Of a DNA stretch of 64,000 nucleotides, positions 29,983 through 41,315 are shown one piece after another; within the stretch, counting starts at the first letter, position 1, and the number at the start of each line of letters is the position of its first letter. The stretch spans positions 2,081,501 to 2,145,500 of the forward strand of contig NZ_CP156079.1 of assembly GCF_040892545.1 (NCBI RefSeq), in the 5' to 3' direction. Source of the DNA: Paracidovorax avenae. Lineage in GTDB: Bacteria; Pseudomonadota; Gammaproteobacteria; Burkholderiales; Burkholderiaceae_C. The notes beneath the pieces are model-generated. The model did no database searches and was not told the origin of the DNA. It saw only the letters and a list, made by a program, of their open reading frames with translations. A program made the position numbers and the translations under genes.

Positions 29983-31074
29983 ATGGATGCAACGCAACGC
30001 GACGTGCTGGCCGAGGTGCGCGGACAGGTGGGCTTCATCACGCTGAACCGCCCGCGCGCGCTCAACGCCCTGTCGCTGGGCATGGTGCGCGACCTCATGG
30101 AGGCGCTGCTGCGCTGGCAGACGGACCCGGCCGTGCTCGCCGTGGCGATCCGCGGCACGAACAAGGAGGGCGCCTTCGGCGCGTTCTGCGCGGGCGGGGA
30201 CATCCGTTTCCTGCACCAGGCCGGCAGCACCGGCAACCCGCAGCTGGAAGACTTCTTCACCGAGGAATACGCCCTCAACCACCTGATCCACACCTTCGGC
30301 AAGCCCTACATCGCCTTCATGGATGGCATCGTCATGGGCGGCGGCATGGGCATCAGCCAGGGCGGCAGCATGCGCATCGTCACGGAGCGCACGAAGATGG
30401 CGATGCCCGAGACGGCCATCGGCCTGTTCCCGGACGTGGGCGGAGGCTACTTCCTGTCGCGCTGCCCCGGCCGCACGGGTGAATGGCTGGCGCTCACCGG
30501 CGACACCATCGGCGCGGGCGATGCGGTCGCGCTGGGCCTGGCCGATGGCTGCATGCCCGCCGAAGCCCAGCACGGCGTGTGGGACGGGCTGGCCACGCAG
30601 CGCTTCGACGATGGCGCCGCGATCGAACGCTGGGTGGCCACGCATTTCGCCCCGTCCGCGCCCGCTGCCGCGGCCGACCGCGCGCGCATCGACGCGGCCT
30701 TCGGCCAGGAGAGCGTGCCGGCCATTGTCGCGGCGCTGGAGGCCGACGGCAGCGACTGGGCACGCGCCACGGTGGCCACGCTGCGCAAGCGGTCGCCGCT
30801 GATGTTGCATGTGGTGCTGGAGCAGATCCGGCGCGCCCGTGGGATGGACCTGGCCGCCGACCTGCGCATGGAGCGCGACATGGTGCGGCACTGCTTCTAC
30901 CTGCGGCCCGGCCAGAGCGAGACCGTGGAAGGCATCCGCGCGCTCGCGGTGGACAAGGACCATGCCCCGCGCTGGAATCCCGCGCGCATCGAGGACGTCA
31001 CGCCCGCGATGTGGCAGCCGTTCTTCGACAGCCCCTGGCCCGCGCATTCCCATCCGCTGGCCGGCCTGCGGTGA
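29983..31074 (+). CDS. Enoyl-CoA hydratase/isomerase family protein (3-hydroxyisobutyryl-CoA hydrolase-like)
   Basis: This 363-residue protein starts behind AAGGAGA. It has the crotonase oxyanion motifs AFCAGGDIRFLHQA (~65-78) and GIVMGGGMGISQGGSMRI, then PETAIGLFPDVGGGYFLSRCPG near 143-165, which with the ~360-residue length is characteristic of the 3-hydroxyisobutyryl-CoA hydrolase branch used in valine degradation. The usual partner genes (acyl-CoA dehydrogenase, mmsAB) are not adjacent, so valine catabolism is a family-based inference. Confidence 0.87.
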   Translation: MDATQRDVLAEVRGQVGFITLNRPRALNALSLGMVRDLMEALLRWQTDPAVLAVAIRGTNKEGAFGAFCAGGDIRFLHQAGSTGNPQLEDFFTEEYALNHLIHTFGKPYIAFMDGIVMGGGMGISQGGSMRIVTERTKMAMPETAIGLFPDVGGGYFLSRCPGRTGEWLALTGDTIGAGDAVALGLADGCMPAEAQHGVWDGLATQRFDDGAAIERWVATHFAPSAPAAAADRARIDAAFGQESVPAIVAALEADGSDWARATVATLRKRSPLMLHVVLEQIRRARGMDLAADLRMERDMVRHCFYLRPGQSETVEGIRALAVDKDHAPRWNPARIEDVTPAMWQPFFDSPWPAHSHPLAGLR

Positions 31075-31075
31075 A

Positions 31076-31960
31076 TCACAGCTGCGGATGGACGGCCGTC
31101 GCGATGGCCAGCAGCGCATCGCGCGGCAGCGGCCCGCTCAGCGCGTAGCCGAAACCGTCCTCCACCCAGTAGAAGCTGGGCACGGGTCCGTCGCCTTCGT
31201 AGCGGAACGCGGTTTCCGCGGGGGCCGCGGGCAGCGCGCCGAGGTACAGCGTGACGCGCTGCCCCGCGGCGTTCTGGTACATGAACTGCGCGCGGGCCCC
31301 GCTGGCGCCGCCCGGGCCCGCATCGCCCGGCAGCAGGCGGCCGCCCACCAGTTCGTAGCCCTGGGGCTGCAGGTCCGGAATGTGCAGCGGCCGGCCCAGG
31401 CGCCGGGAGAGCCACTGCACCAGGTGCTCCTGCTGCGCCGCGCCCACCTCCACCGGATGGCGCTGTTCGGGCTGGTACACCGCATGCGCTGCCGCGGCCT
31501 GCAGCGCGAAACGCTGGCTGGGCAGCAAGGGTGAGGGTGCGGAGCGGGCCAGCGTGGCGGCAGCCGGATCGGCGGTGCCGAGCGTGCCGTGCAGCGTCCA
31601 TCCCAGCCCGAAGGCGAGCGCGAGCGATGCCGCCAGCCCGGCCATGCGCCAGGCCTGGGCCGATCGCATGCGGCGGTTGCGGAAGTCCTGTGCCACCTGG
31701 GTGAGCGGCGGTGGCACCGGCGCCTGTTCCCAGTCCGCATGCAGCCCGCGCAACTGCGCGCGCTGCGCTTCCCAGGCCCGCACGCTGTCCCGGGCCGCAG
31801 GGTCGTCGGCCAGTTGCCGGCGCAGCGCTTGCGCTGCCTCGTGCGGAAGCCGGCCGTCCACCAGCGCATGCAGGTGGTCGTCGTCCGGGCCGGTGCCCGG
31901 GTCGCCGGACGGTGTCCCCTGCGGAGCGCCGTCGGGGTAAGGGGTGCGCGGGTCGGTCAT
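31076..31960 (-). CDS. Anti-sigma factor (membrane-anchored)
   Basis: This 294-residue protein has a cytoplasmic N-terminus with an anti-sigma-like helix bundle (DDHLHALVDGRLPHEAAQALRRQLADDPAARD at ~27-58), one transmembrane helix (~108-125, WRMAGLAASLALAFGLGW) and a periplasmic sensor region to the end. The His-Cys zinc motif of ZAS proteins is incomplete (no CxxC), so it is an RsiW-like or FecR-unrelated variant. It lies 16 bp downstream of the ECF sigma gene and should hold that factor at the membrane until released. Confidence 0.82.
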   Translation of the reverse strand: MTDPRTPYPDGAPQGTPSGDPGTGPDDDHLHALVDGRLPHEAAQALRRQLADDPAARDSVRAWEAQRAQLRGLHADWEQAPVPPPLTQVAQDFRNRRMRSAQAWRMAGLAASLALAFGLGWTLHGTLGTADPAAATLARSAPSPLLPSQRFALQAAAAHAVYQPEQRHPVEVGAAQQEHLVQWLSRRLGRPLHIPDLQPQGYELVGGRLLPGDAGPGGASGARAQFMYQNAAGQRVTLYLGALPAAPAETAFRYEGDGPVPSFYWVEDGFGYALSGPLPRDALLAIATAVHPQL

Positions 31961-31976
31961 GGCCTGCGGTCCATCG

Positions 31977-32477
31977 TCATTTCAGCCGCCGCAGCCGCGG
32001 CGCTCCGGGCGTGCGGGCCTGCGGCTCCATCAGTTCGCGCAGCCGCTGCCGGGCGCGCGAGAGGCGCGACATCACCGTGCCCACCGGCACGTCCAGCACC
32101 TTCGCGGCAGCGGCGTAATCCATGTCTCCGAGCGTCACCAGCAGCAGCACCGCGCGCTGGTCGGCGGGCAGGCGCTGCAGGCAGCGGTCCAGGTCCAGCG
32201 CGTCGTCCGTGCGCGCGGGCGGCGCCTGCAGGTGGTCCTGCACCGATTCCAGGTCGAGCGGCGGCTGGGCCGGCACCGCCCGAAGCTGGTTCAGGTACAC
32301 GCGGTGCATGAGCGTGAACAGCCAGGCGCGCAGGTCGCTGCCCGGGCGCCACAGCAGCCATTTGCGGCAGGCGCGCTCGAGCGTGTCCTGCACCAGGTCG
32401 TCCGCCGCCCAGGCATTGCCCGTCAGGGCCCGCGCGTAGCGCCGCAGGCCCGGCAGGTGCGGCGCGATGTCGTCCAT
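31977..32477 (-). CDS. ECF-family RNA polymerase sigma factor
   Basis: This 166-residue protein has region 2 (residues ~10-75, ALTGNAWAADDLVQDTLERA and the -10-recognition helix DLRAWLFTLMHRVYLNQLR) and region 4 (~105-155, LPADQRAVLLLVTLGDMDYAAAAKVLDVPVGTVMSRLSRARQRL). There is no C-terminal extension. The order lipoprotein, sigma factor, anti-sigma factor on one strand, with gaps of 21 and 16 bp, indicates a three-gene operon. The signal and regulon are unknown; the upstream lipoprotein is an obvious candidate target. Confidence 0.92.
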   Translation of the reverse strand: MDDIAPHLPGLRRYARALTGNAWAADDLVQDTLERACRKWLLWRPGSDLRAWLFTLMHRVYLNQLRAVPAQPPLDLESVQDHLQAPPARTDDALDLDRCLQRLPADQRAVLLLVTLGDMDYAAAAKVLDVPVGTVMSRLSRARQRLRELMEPQARTPGAPRLRRLK

Positions 32478-32498
32478 GCGGGCGGCTTCGGTGGCGCG

Positions 32499-32888
32499 TC
32501 AGGGCTTGGCGGTGCGCCACACCTGGTTCACGCCGTCGCCCGTGCGGTCGCCGGGCTGGGTGTCCTTGACCCAGTAGTACAGCGGCTTGCCCTTGTAGGC
32601 CAGTTGCTTGGCGCCGTCATCGCGCTCCACCACGCTGAATTCGCCCGTGGGCGTGTCGCTGCCGGCCAGCAGCGGCGGCCAGTTCTTCGCGCAGGGACCG
32701 TTGCAGACCGACTTGCCGCCGCCGGCCGGGTCGCGGTCGAAGGTGTAGAGCGTCATGCCGTTCGGGCCCACGAGGGCGCCGTTCTTCTCGGCAACGCCGC
32801 CGGGCATGCGGGACGACGACATGGAGGCGCAGCCGGCAAGCGCCAGGGCCAGGGCGGAAGCGGCCAAGAGGGTGGAGATTCGGGTCAT
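32499..32888 (-). CDS. COG4315-type secreted-repeat lipoprotein
   Basis: This 129-residue protein starts at ATG 32888 and has a lipoprotein signal with lipobox ALAGC (Cys20). The body carries two copies of the short 'secreted repeat of unknown function': GALVGPNGMTLYTFDRDPAGGGKSVC followed by NGPCAKNWPPLLA, and later KQLAYKGKPLYYWVKDTQPGD. COG4315 proteins are predicted envelope proteins without a known activity. It begins the ECF sigma/anti-sigma operon, as COG4315 genes often do. Confidence 0.85.
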   Translation of the reverse strand: MTRISTLLAASALALALAGCASMSSSRMPGGVAEKNGALVGPNGMTLYTFDRDPAGGGKSVCNGPCAKNWPPLLAGSDTPTGEFSVVERDDGAKQLAYKGKPLYYWVKDTQPGDRTGDGVNQVWRTAKP

Positions 32889-32992
32889 CGGTGTTGCTCC
32901 TGTAGGCAGGGCCGGCGACATGCCGGCCCGCAACGGAGTAAACACCGGACGCGGCGGATTTATTCCGCGCTGCCCGAAAAAAATCCGCCGCC

Positions 32993-33466
32993 TCAGCGGT
33001 GGCGGCTCTTCATCGCGCGTTCCACCTCGCGCTTGCCCTCGCGCTCCTTGATGGTGTCGCGCTTGTCGTGCTCGGCCTTGCCCTTGGCGAGCGCGATCTC
33101 GCACTTGGCGCGGCCGTTGGTCCAGTGCAGGTTCAGCGGGACCAGCGTGTAGCCCTTCTGCTCCACTTTGCCGATCAGGCGCTTGATCTCGTCCTTGTGC
33201 AGCAGCAGCTTCTTGGTGCGCACCGCGTCCGGGCTCACGTGGGTCGAGGCCGTCTTCAGGGGATTGATCTGGCAGCCGATCAGGTAGAGCTCGCCTTCGC
33301 GGATCACCACGTAGCCGTCGGTGAGCTGCACCTTGCCTTCGCGCAGGGCCTTGACCTCCCAGCCGTGCAGCACCATGCCCGCCTCGTGGCGTTCCTCGAA
33401 GAAATAGTTGAAGGCCGCCTTCTTGTTGTCGGCGATGCGGGACAGGGTCTCGGGTTTCTTGGCCAT
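32993..33466 (-). CDS. smpB: SsrA-binding protein SmpB
   Basis: This 157-residue protein is standard length, with the oligonucleotide-binding fold ([35 protein letters not shown]) and the basic C-terminal tail ([24 protein letters not shown]) that enters the ribosomal decoding site. SmpB works with tmRNA in rescuing stalled ribosomes; the tmRNA gene is not in this window. It is divergent from ratA, a conserved arrangement in proteobacteria. Confidence 0.96.
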   Translation of the reverse strand: MAKKPETLSRIADNKKAAFNYFFEERHEAGMVLHGWEVKALREGKVQLTDGYVVIREGELYLIGCQINPLKTASTHVSPDAVRTKKLLLHKDEIKRLIGKVEQKGYTLVPLNLHWTNGRAKCEIALAKGKAEHDKRDTIKEREGKREVERAMKSRHR

Positions 33467-33589
33467 GGGGAATCAGATGCGGCACATGGAGGCGTTTGAA
33501 AGCCCTCCCTACAATCGGACGATCGGCCGTGCGCTTATCCGGGGATTCTAGTGCTCCGTCCCGCCACGGCCCGCCATGCCCGTCCTCCC

Positions 33590-34030
33590 ATGAAAAACGT
33601 CAACAAGTCCGTCCTGATCTGGTACAGCCCCGAAGAGATGTTCGCCCTCGTCACCGATGTGGCGAAGTACCCGGAATTCCTGCCCTGGTGCGACAGCGCG
33701 CGGGTGCTGGAGCAGGACGAGCACGGCATGACCGCCGAGGTGGGCATCGCCTTCAGCGGCCTGCGCAAGTCCTTCGTCACGCGCAACCAGCACGAGCCCG
33801 GCCGGCGCGTGCAGATGCGGCTCGTGAAGGGGCCTTTCTCGCAGCTCGACGGCGACTGGCGATTCCATCCCGTGGGCGACGGCAGCCAGCGCGCCTGCAA
33901 GGTGGAGCTGCAGCTCAACTACGGTTTCGACAACATCGCCCTGGCCGCACTGGTGGGCCCGGTGTTCGACCGCATCGCGGGCAGCATGGTGGATGCGTTC
34001 ATCCAGCGCGCGGAGCAGGTCTATGGCTGA
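33590..34030 (+). CDS. ratA: RatA family protein (START/COQ10-like)
   Basis: From ATG 33590 the protein has 146 residues and a single START-like lipid-binding domain: SVLIWYSPEEMFALVTDVAKYPEFLPWCDSARVLE at the start and GPVFDRIAGSMVDAFIQRAEQVYG at the end. Homologues are called ribosome-association toxin RatA or compared with mitochondrial COQ10, which binds ubiquinone. The toxin claim is disputed, and COQ10-like function in respiration is equally plausible. It overlaps rnfH by eight bases. Confidence 0.88.
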   Translation: MKNVNKSVLIWYSPEEMFALVTDVAKYPEFLPWCDSARVLEQDEHGMTAEVGIAFSGLRKSFVTRNQHEPGRRVQMRLVKGPFSQLDGDWRFHPVGDGSQRACKVELQLNYGFDNIALAALVGPVFDRIAGSMVDAFIQRAEQVYG

Positions 34031-34361
34031 GACCGGCGGCGCGGGCCGCGTGGCGGTGACCGTCGCGTGGTCGCCCGGCCCGCGCGAGGTGCGGGAGGCG
34101 GCGATGGAATTGCCTGCCGGCGCCACGGTGCGCGATGCGCTCGCGGCCTGCGGCGGCCCGGAGGATGGATCGGCCACCTGCGGCATCTGGGGCCGCCCCG
34201 TGGCGCTGGACCGTGTGCTGCAGGATGGGGACCGCGTGGAGTGGTACCGCCCGCTGCGGGTCGATCCCAAGAAGGCGCGGCGCGAGCGCTTCGCGCGCCA
34301 GGGGGCGCGGGCTACGGGGCTGTTCGCCGCGCGCCGCCCGGGTGCGAAGGCCGGTTATTGA
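34023..34361 (+). CDS. rnfH: RnfH family ubiquitin-fold protein
   Basis: This 112-residue protein starts at ATG 34023 inside the end of ratA. It has the RnfH core: RVAVTVAWSPGPREVREAAM, GATVRDALAACG, CGIWGRPVALDRVLQDGDRVEWYRPLRVDPKKARRERF. RnfH (UPF0125, formerly YfjF) has a beta-grasp fold, and with ratA forms a pair conserved beside smpB in many proteobacteria. Its function is not settled. The basic tail is family-typical. Confidence 0.9.
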   Translation: MAETGGAGRVAVTVAWSPGPREVREAAMELPAGATVRDALAACGGPEDGSATCGIWGRPVALDRVLQDGDRVEWYRPLRVDPKKARRERFARQGARATGLFAARRPGAKAGY

Positions 34362-34448
34362 GATCCCTGAACGGGGGCCGGTGGCTGGGTTTTCGGCACC
34401 GCCTCATGGTATTCATGACAGCCCCCCGTACACAAGCGGTTGACTGGA

Positions 34449-36080
34449 TCAGTCGATATTGCTTCCTGTTTTGGGACGCTGGCCCAACCCTGCGGGCGTG
34501 CCATTTTTGTCGAGAACTTGAATGGCGAATCCCCTTTTCCATCTGTCGAGATTGTATTTATCGACGGTGCGGGACATGGCAGCTACCCCTCGAATCTCTG
34601 GCGTCGCATCGAATGTTATGGCCTTAAAGGTGCTGCTGTCGTCACGGATGATATAGATTTTACAGAATACAGTTCCGTTGTACTCCAGATAGGGATTGAT
34701 TTTCCCTTCCGTGTAGTTGCAGCTTGCATATTTGCCCTTGGCCTCATTTCCCTCCACCCTGTCCAGGACTATGGTCCAATCCCAGTCATCAAATGCTCCA
34801 AAGCTCCACTCCCCCAGGAGTGCCTCTGGATTTTTCTTTCCATAACCAAACTGGAATTTCTCGATCGCCAGCCAGTCTTCGCCTGGGAACTTCACCCAGC
34901 CTGTCAAAGTGGAGTCGAAGGCCAATTCCACTTTTCCGGAATCAGCCGCTTCGTGCCCAGTCAATGGCGGGCCGCCGAAATAACGCCCCCCCGCATAGCG
35001 TTTGAGTTGGGTGACGACGTTGGAGGTGCCGTATTTCATTTTTCCCACCGCGAGATGGAAGGTCGGGTCTCCATTGCTTTCGTAGTTGAATACCTGCATG
35101 ACCAGCACCTCATTCTGCACGTCGATGGCCATGCCGCGCCCTGGTGTTCCATTCAGCTCCTGGCTTATCACCCATGTTCCCGGCTCGGGGACATATACAT
35201 CGATTCCATTCTCGTATAAAACCCCTCTGTAGTCGGTGAGTCTGTCGTCGCGGATGTTTGCCATCCTGTAAGAAGTGAAGTTCGAGGTGTTGAAGCTTGA
35301 ATATTTGCTTCCGCGCAGGGTGTTGCGCCTGCCCGGTGCATCCTGCCGGGTGATGAAGCCCTCGAGGCCATTCAGTGTTCTGTGTATTTCAAATACTGCC
35401 TTTTCAGGAGGTACGCTGTCGAAGGTGGCATCGCATCGCATCCATCCCTCTGCTTCCATGGCCGAACAGGGGGTAGGGGAGAGAATGGTGGATTCATACG
35501 CGTGACTGCTGATCACCTGCAGAGATTCCTTGTTTCCGTTGCTGGGGTCCCTATATATCTCAATTTTCCGCATAGGTATGAGTGGATACCTTTCATCAAA
35601 CTCCGCAACTATCCAGCTTTCCCGGAAGTTCGGCTTGATCAAGGCACCTTGCGGCGCCTCGTCGAACTTGAGGCGGGACATGGCGACCTCGGGTTCGCCC
35701 GGAAACTGGATGAACCCTGATGTGGAGCTTTCGAAGCGGATGCGGACATCGCCAGGGGATTGCTGCTCCCGGGCTGTGCGCTCGCCACTTCCGAAGAATC
35801 GACCGCCCCTGTACTGCTTCAGTGGGGCCTGGAATTGCATTCCATCCAGCGGGCCGGAAGCCAGGTGAAAGGTAGGTTGTCCCGTGGCGGTGTAGTTGTA
35901 GACCTGCATCACCAGTTGCTGGTTCTGTATGTCGATGGCCATGCCCCTCCCAGGTTTGCCATTCGACTCGGAATCCACGATCCAGGTTCCGCTCTGGATG
36001 AAAACCGGTGTCGCAGACGCGCTTATTGCGCTGGCGCAAAGAACAAGAATGCCGCAGAAAGCGTTGATAAGAAACTTCAT
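34449..36080 (-). CDS. Secreted protein with two ~270-residue internal repeats
   Basis: This 543-residue protein has a signal peptide (residues 1-23, cleavage near ASA-TP) and two long repeats offset by exactly 270 residues: 31-~230 and 301-~500. The best-kept part is the first 100 residues of each. GTWIVDSESNGKPGRGMAID (31-50) matches GTWVISQELNGTPGRGMAID (301-320), followed by QNxxLVMQVxNYxxxGxPTFHLA, LKxYxGGRxFG and a W/F-x-x-FPGE segment. I do not recognise a named domain. Gene and flanks are clearly richer in A/T than the surroundings, suggesting transfer. No neighbour hints at function; it could be a surface or extracellular beta-rich protein. Confidence 0.72.
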   Translation of the reverse strand: MKFLINAFCGILVLCASAISASATPVFIQSGTWIVDSESNGKPGRGMAIDIQNQQLVMQVYNYTATGQPTFHLASGPLDGMQFQAPLKQYRGGRFFGSGERTAREQQSPGDVRIRFESSTSGFIQFPGEPEVAMSRLKFDEAPQGALIKPNFRESWIVAEFDERYPLIPMRKIEIYRDPSNGNKESLQVISSHAYESTILSPTPCSAMEAEGWMRCDATFDSVPPEKAVFEIHRTLNGLEGFITRQDAPGRRNTLRGSKYSSFNTSNFTSYRMANIRDDRLTDYRGVLYENGIDVYVPEPGTWVISQELNGTPGRGMAIDVQNEVLVMQVFNYESNGDPTFHLAVGKMKYGTSNVVTQLKRYAGGRYFGGPPLTGHEAADSGKVELAFDSTLTGWVKFPGEDWLAIEKFQFGYGKKNPEALLGEWSFGAFDDWDWTIVLDRVEGNEAKGKYASCNYTEGKINPYLEYNGTVFCKIYIIRDDSSTFKAITFDATPEIRGVAAMSRTVDKYNLDRWKRGFAIQVLDKNGTPAGLGQRPKTGSNID

Positions 36081-36443
36081 GGTTGGTGCTGGCGTGATTC
36101 AGCCGCGCATGCTCGGCCGGGAATCGATCACTGTATCATCTTGTGACAAGAAAGATGACCGATTTTCGGATCGCCAGTAAATAGCGGTCGCAACCCGTCG
36201 TGGCTAACGTGGTCGCTCGCCGTTGTTTCAACGCCCCTACGCCCGCAGGACGCCGGGCTGTGGAAATCCTGCCTCACCGTTTCGGGTTACGTCGTTTTGG
36301 CGCTCGTGTACGACCGCCGTGGCTTGGTCATGAAGCGAGGTTGGTGGGACGCGCACCACCTTCACGCGTAGCCATGCGGCAGCGCGCGATGCCGGTGACG
36401 GTGCTGTCAATGGCGCCAGACGGCTTCTGCCGCCTGTTTCCAA
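36081..36443. other. Intergenic region, 363 bp, no gene seen
   Basis: No convincing coding frame was found. Near the left edge, CTTGTGACAAG (36140-36150) is a perfect 5-bp-arm dyad inside a looser palindrome (36135-36157, TCATC...GATGA). On the minus strand an extended -10-like TGATACAGT lies just downstream of it, so this may be the promoter/operator of the repeat protein gene. I see nothing in 36200-36443. Confidence 0.4.
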
Positions 36444-36956
36444 TCAACGCGCGCAGTCGGAGGCGATCGCCGCTTCCGCACGCCGCATTTCCGCGGCGCG
36501 GGTCGCATCGTCCATGAAGGACCGTTCGCCCTGGGCGTTCACCTGGCTCACGAGCTGGCCCGACGACAGCATGGCCTGTTGCTGGCGCGCGCGCTGGCAG
36601 TTCTCGGCACGGGCCTTGGCCTGGCGTTCCTCGTCGGCCTTCCTGCGGGCGGCCTCGGCCGCGTCCGCCTGTGCCTTGCGCTGCTGCAGCTCCGGGTCGG
36701 AGGCCGGCAGCCGCGGCGCCGCCGCGGCGGATGCCGGCATGCCGGGCGCATCGGCTGCGGCATTGGCCGCCTGCGCGCGGGGCGGGGGCGGGGCGCCCCC
36801 CGGCTGCTTCAGGATGTTCTTCGCGGGCACGTCGGTCGGGGGCGGGCGGTCGCTGAACACCTTGCGGCCGTCCTTGTCGATCCATTGCCATTGCGCCGAA
36901 GCCCCCAGCGCCCAGGAGCAGGCGCAGGCGAGCACGAGAAGCCGGTGGAGTTTCAT
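36444..36956 (-). CDS. DUF4124 domain-containing protein
   Basis: This 170-residue secreted protein has a signal peptide (1-21, ending ALGASAQ) followed at once by the DUF4124 motif WQWIDKDGRKVFSDRPPPTDVP. Then come a Pro/Ala-rich linker and a charged coiled-coil-like stretch rich in Arg, Ala, Glu and Gln (~85-130). DUF4124 proteins are small envelope proteins of unknown role, common in Betaproteobacteria. It is divergent from guaB with a 106-bp gap. Confidence 0.8.
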   Translation of the reverse strand: MKLHRLLVLACACSWALGASAQWQWIDKDGRKVFSDRPPPTDVPAKNILKQPGGAPPPPRAQAANAAADAPGMPASAAAAPRLPASDPELQQRKAQADAAEAARRKADEERQAKARAENCQRARQQQAMLSSGQLVSQVNAQGERSFMDDATRAAEMRRAEAAIASDCAR

Positions 36957-36969
36957 GCGGGCAGTGTAG

Positions 36970-38532
<1,563 letters not shown>

Positions 38533-38540
38533 CGGCCTGC

Positions 38541-38655
38541 AACCCCCTGAGGCGCTTGCGCGCCTTCCCCCTTCTCTCGAACGGCTGCGCCGTTCGGGAA
38601 GGGGGACGCAGCCGGTGCGGCGGGGCGGCCCTTGCACGGCTACCCGCGCGTTGGG
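38541..38655 (+). repeat. Dispersed intergenic GC-rich repeat, copy 2
   Basis: It starts nine bases after the guaB stop with ACCCCCTGAGGCGCTTGCG, then GCGCCTTCCCCCTT, and resumes with GGGGGACGCAGCCGGTG, matching the blocks of copy 1 at 24769-24920. Between them a strong hairpin (arms 38567-38585 and 38588-38605; AACGGC/GCCGTT at its tip) replaces the short arm of copy 1. There is no T-run, so it is not a classical terminator. Confidence 0.65.
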
Positions 38656-38701
38656 CCGCTGTGGCGTTGCTTGCCATGACGAAACTGGCGCTCAGGGTCA
38701 T

Positions 38702-38767
38702 TCTGGTCTGATTGTCATTTTCTGGTCGGTTTGGTAAAGTCTGGTCTGAATTTTTGTTCAGGCCAGA
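38702..38767 (+). promoter_or_regulatory. Promoter/operator array of the vapBC-type pair
   Basis: Three direct repeats of TCTGGTC begin at 38702, 38721 and 38740, exactly 19 bp apart. The third (TCTGGTCTGAA) also forms an inverted repeat with TTCAGGCCAGA at 38757-38767 (one mismatch). A sigma-70-like promoter, TTGTCA (38712-38717) - 17 bp - TAAAGT (38735-38740), is threaded between the repeats. This is the layout expected for autorepression by a Phd/YefM or VapB antitoxin. Confidence 0.65.
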
Positions 38768-38793
38768 CTTTTCTTTTTCCGGAAACCTCGCGC

Positions 38794-39057
38794 ATGCAGA
38801 CTGTCGGCATCTATGAAGCCAAGACCCGCTTTTCCGCGCTCATCGAGGCGGTGGAGCAGGGCGAGGAGGTGCGCATCACCCGCCATGGGAAAGAGGTGGT
38901 GCGCATGCTGCCGGTGCGGCGCCGGCCGGTGATCACCGACGAGCAGATCGCGCGCGAGCTGGGGCAGATCGATGCGCTGCATGCCAGCATCCGTGCCGCG
39001 GCCACGCACACGGCAGCCCCAGCCCTGCGCCGCAGCGGACGGAGCACCGCCGTATGA
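38794..39057 (+). CDS. Phd/YefM-type antitoxin (VapB role)
   Basis: This 87-residue protein has the Phd/YefM DNA-binding N-terminus VGIYEAKTRFSALIEAVEQGEEVRITRHGKEVVRMLP (residues 4-40) and a variable, Ala/Arg-rich C-terminus that would bind the toxin. ATG 38794 is chosen over an upstream in-frame codon because conserved homology begins there. Its stop overlaps the toxin ATG. It probably represses its own promoter through the 19-bp-spaced repeats upstream. Confidence 0.87.
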   Translation: MQTVGIYEAKTRFSALIEAVEQGEEVRITRHGKEVVRMLPVRRRPVITDEQIARELGQIDALHASIRAAATHTAAPALRRSGRSTAV

Positions 39058-39494
39058 CCACTACCGCTTTTGTGCTCGATGCCTCCGTGACTGCTGCGTG
39101 GCTGCTGCCCGACGCGGCCAGCGAGCACACGCGGCGTCTCTACGCCCGCATCCGGCGCGACGAGGTCGAGCCCCAGGCACCCAATCTCTGGCAGTGGGAG
39201 TGCGGCAACCTGATCGCGAGCGGCGTGCATGCCGGCCGCATTCCCACGGGCTCCGTCGAAGGGCTGTGGGCCGTGCTCGAAGCCATCCGCCACCGCGTCG
39301 AACTGCATGAACTGGCGCCGGCGCAGCACAAGGCCGTGCTCGATGTCGCGCTCGACACCGGCCTGCCGGTCTATGACGCCGCCTATCTCTGGCTCGCGCG
39401 CTCGCTGCGCCTGCCGCTGGCCACCTTCGACGCGGCCCAGGCCGAGGCCGCTGCGCGGACCGGCGTGGCACTGCTCGACCTCTCCACTTTCTGA
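39054..39494 (+). CDS. vapC: PIN-domain ribonuclease toxin (VapC-like)
   Basis: This 146-residue protein has a PIN domain with the acidic active-site residues in place: Asp9 (FVLDASV), Glu49 (WECGNL), Asp108 ([10 protein letters not shown]) and Asp126 (ATFDAA). VapC toxins cut specific tRNA or rRNA sites and are neutralised by the adjacent antitoxin. The ATG overlaps the antitoxin stop by four bases. The pair lies between guaB and guaA, outside the guaA-linked island. Confidence 0.9.
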   Translation: MTTTAFVLDASVTAAWLLPDAASEHTRRLYARIRRDEVEPQAPNLWQWECGNLIASGVHAGRIPTGSVEGLWAVLEAIRHRVELHELAPAQHKAVLDVALDTGLPVYDAAYLWLARSLRLPLATFDAAQAEAAARTGVALLDLSTF

Positions 39495-39532
39495 TTCCTC
39501 GCTTCCCGCGCTCTTACCGACCCCCGACCACC

Positions 39533-41158
<1,626 letters not shown>

Positions 41159-41315
41159 TCAGAGGTCATTCCGGGTCTATTGGAGGCTATCGGGGATTCG
41201 TCATAAGTCATTGATTTATAAGAATTTATATCTCGAAAACTATCGGCATCTTTTGCTGGCAAGCGGATCGATTTGACGGTAGTTCTGACGGTGTACAACT
41301 GGAGGTTCGGAGCGC
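41159..41315 (+). other. Left end of the island with recombinase-type repeats
   Basis: This AT-rich 157-bp segment follows attL. CTATTG/CTATCG lie at +19 and +29 from the core (41177, 41187), another CTATCG at +82 (41240), and a TGACGGT pair at +116 and +128 (41274, 41286). All these offsets recur beyond the right core at 56690. The pair may bind the integrase arm domain. TTGACG within it could also serve as a -35 for the first island gene, with TACAAC at 41294, but the 15-bp spacing is short. Confidence 0.6.

Noticed and set aside
38702..38767. Short regular repeats as a CRISPR array
   Set aside because: Repeats are about 7-11 bp with 19-bp period, only three units, and overlap a promoter. 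No cas genes are present anywhere in the window.
38794..39494. Counting the vapBC-type pair as part of the guaA island
   Set aside because: It lies upstream of guaA and outside both att cores; guaA itself is intact between them.
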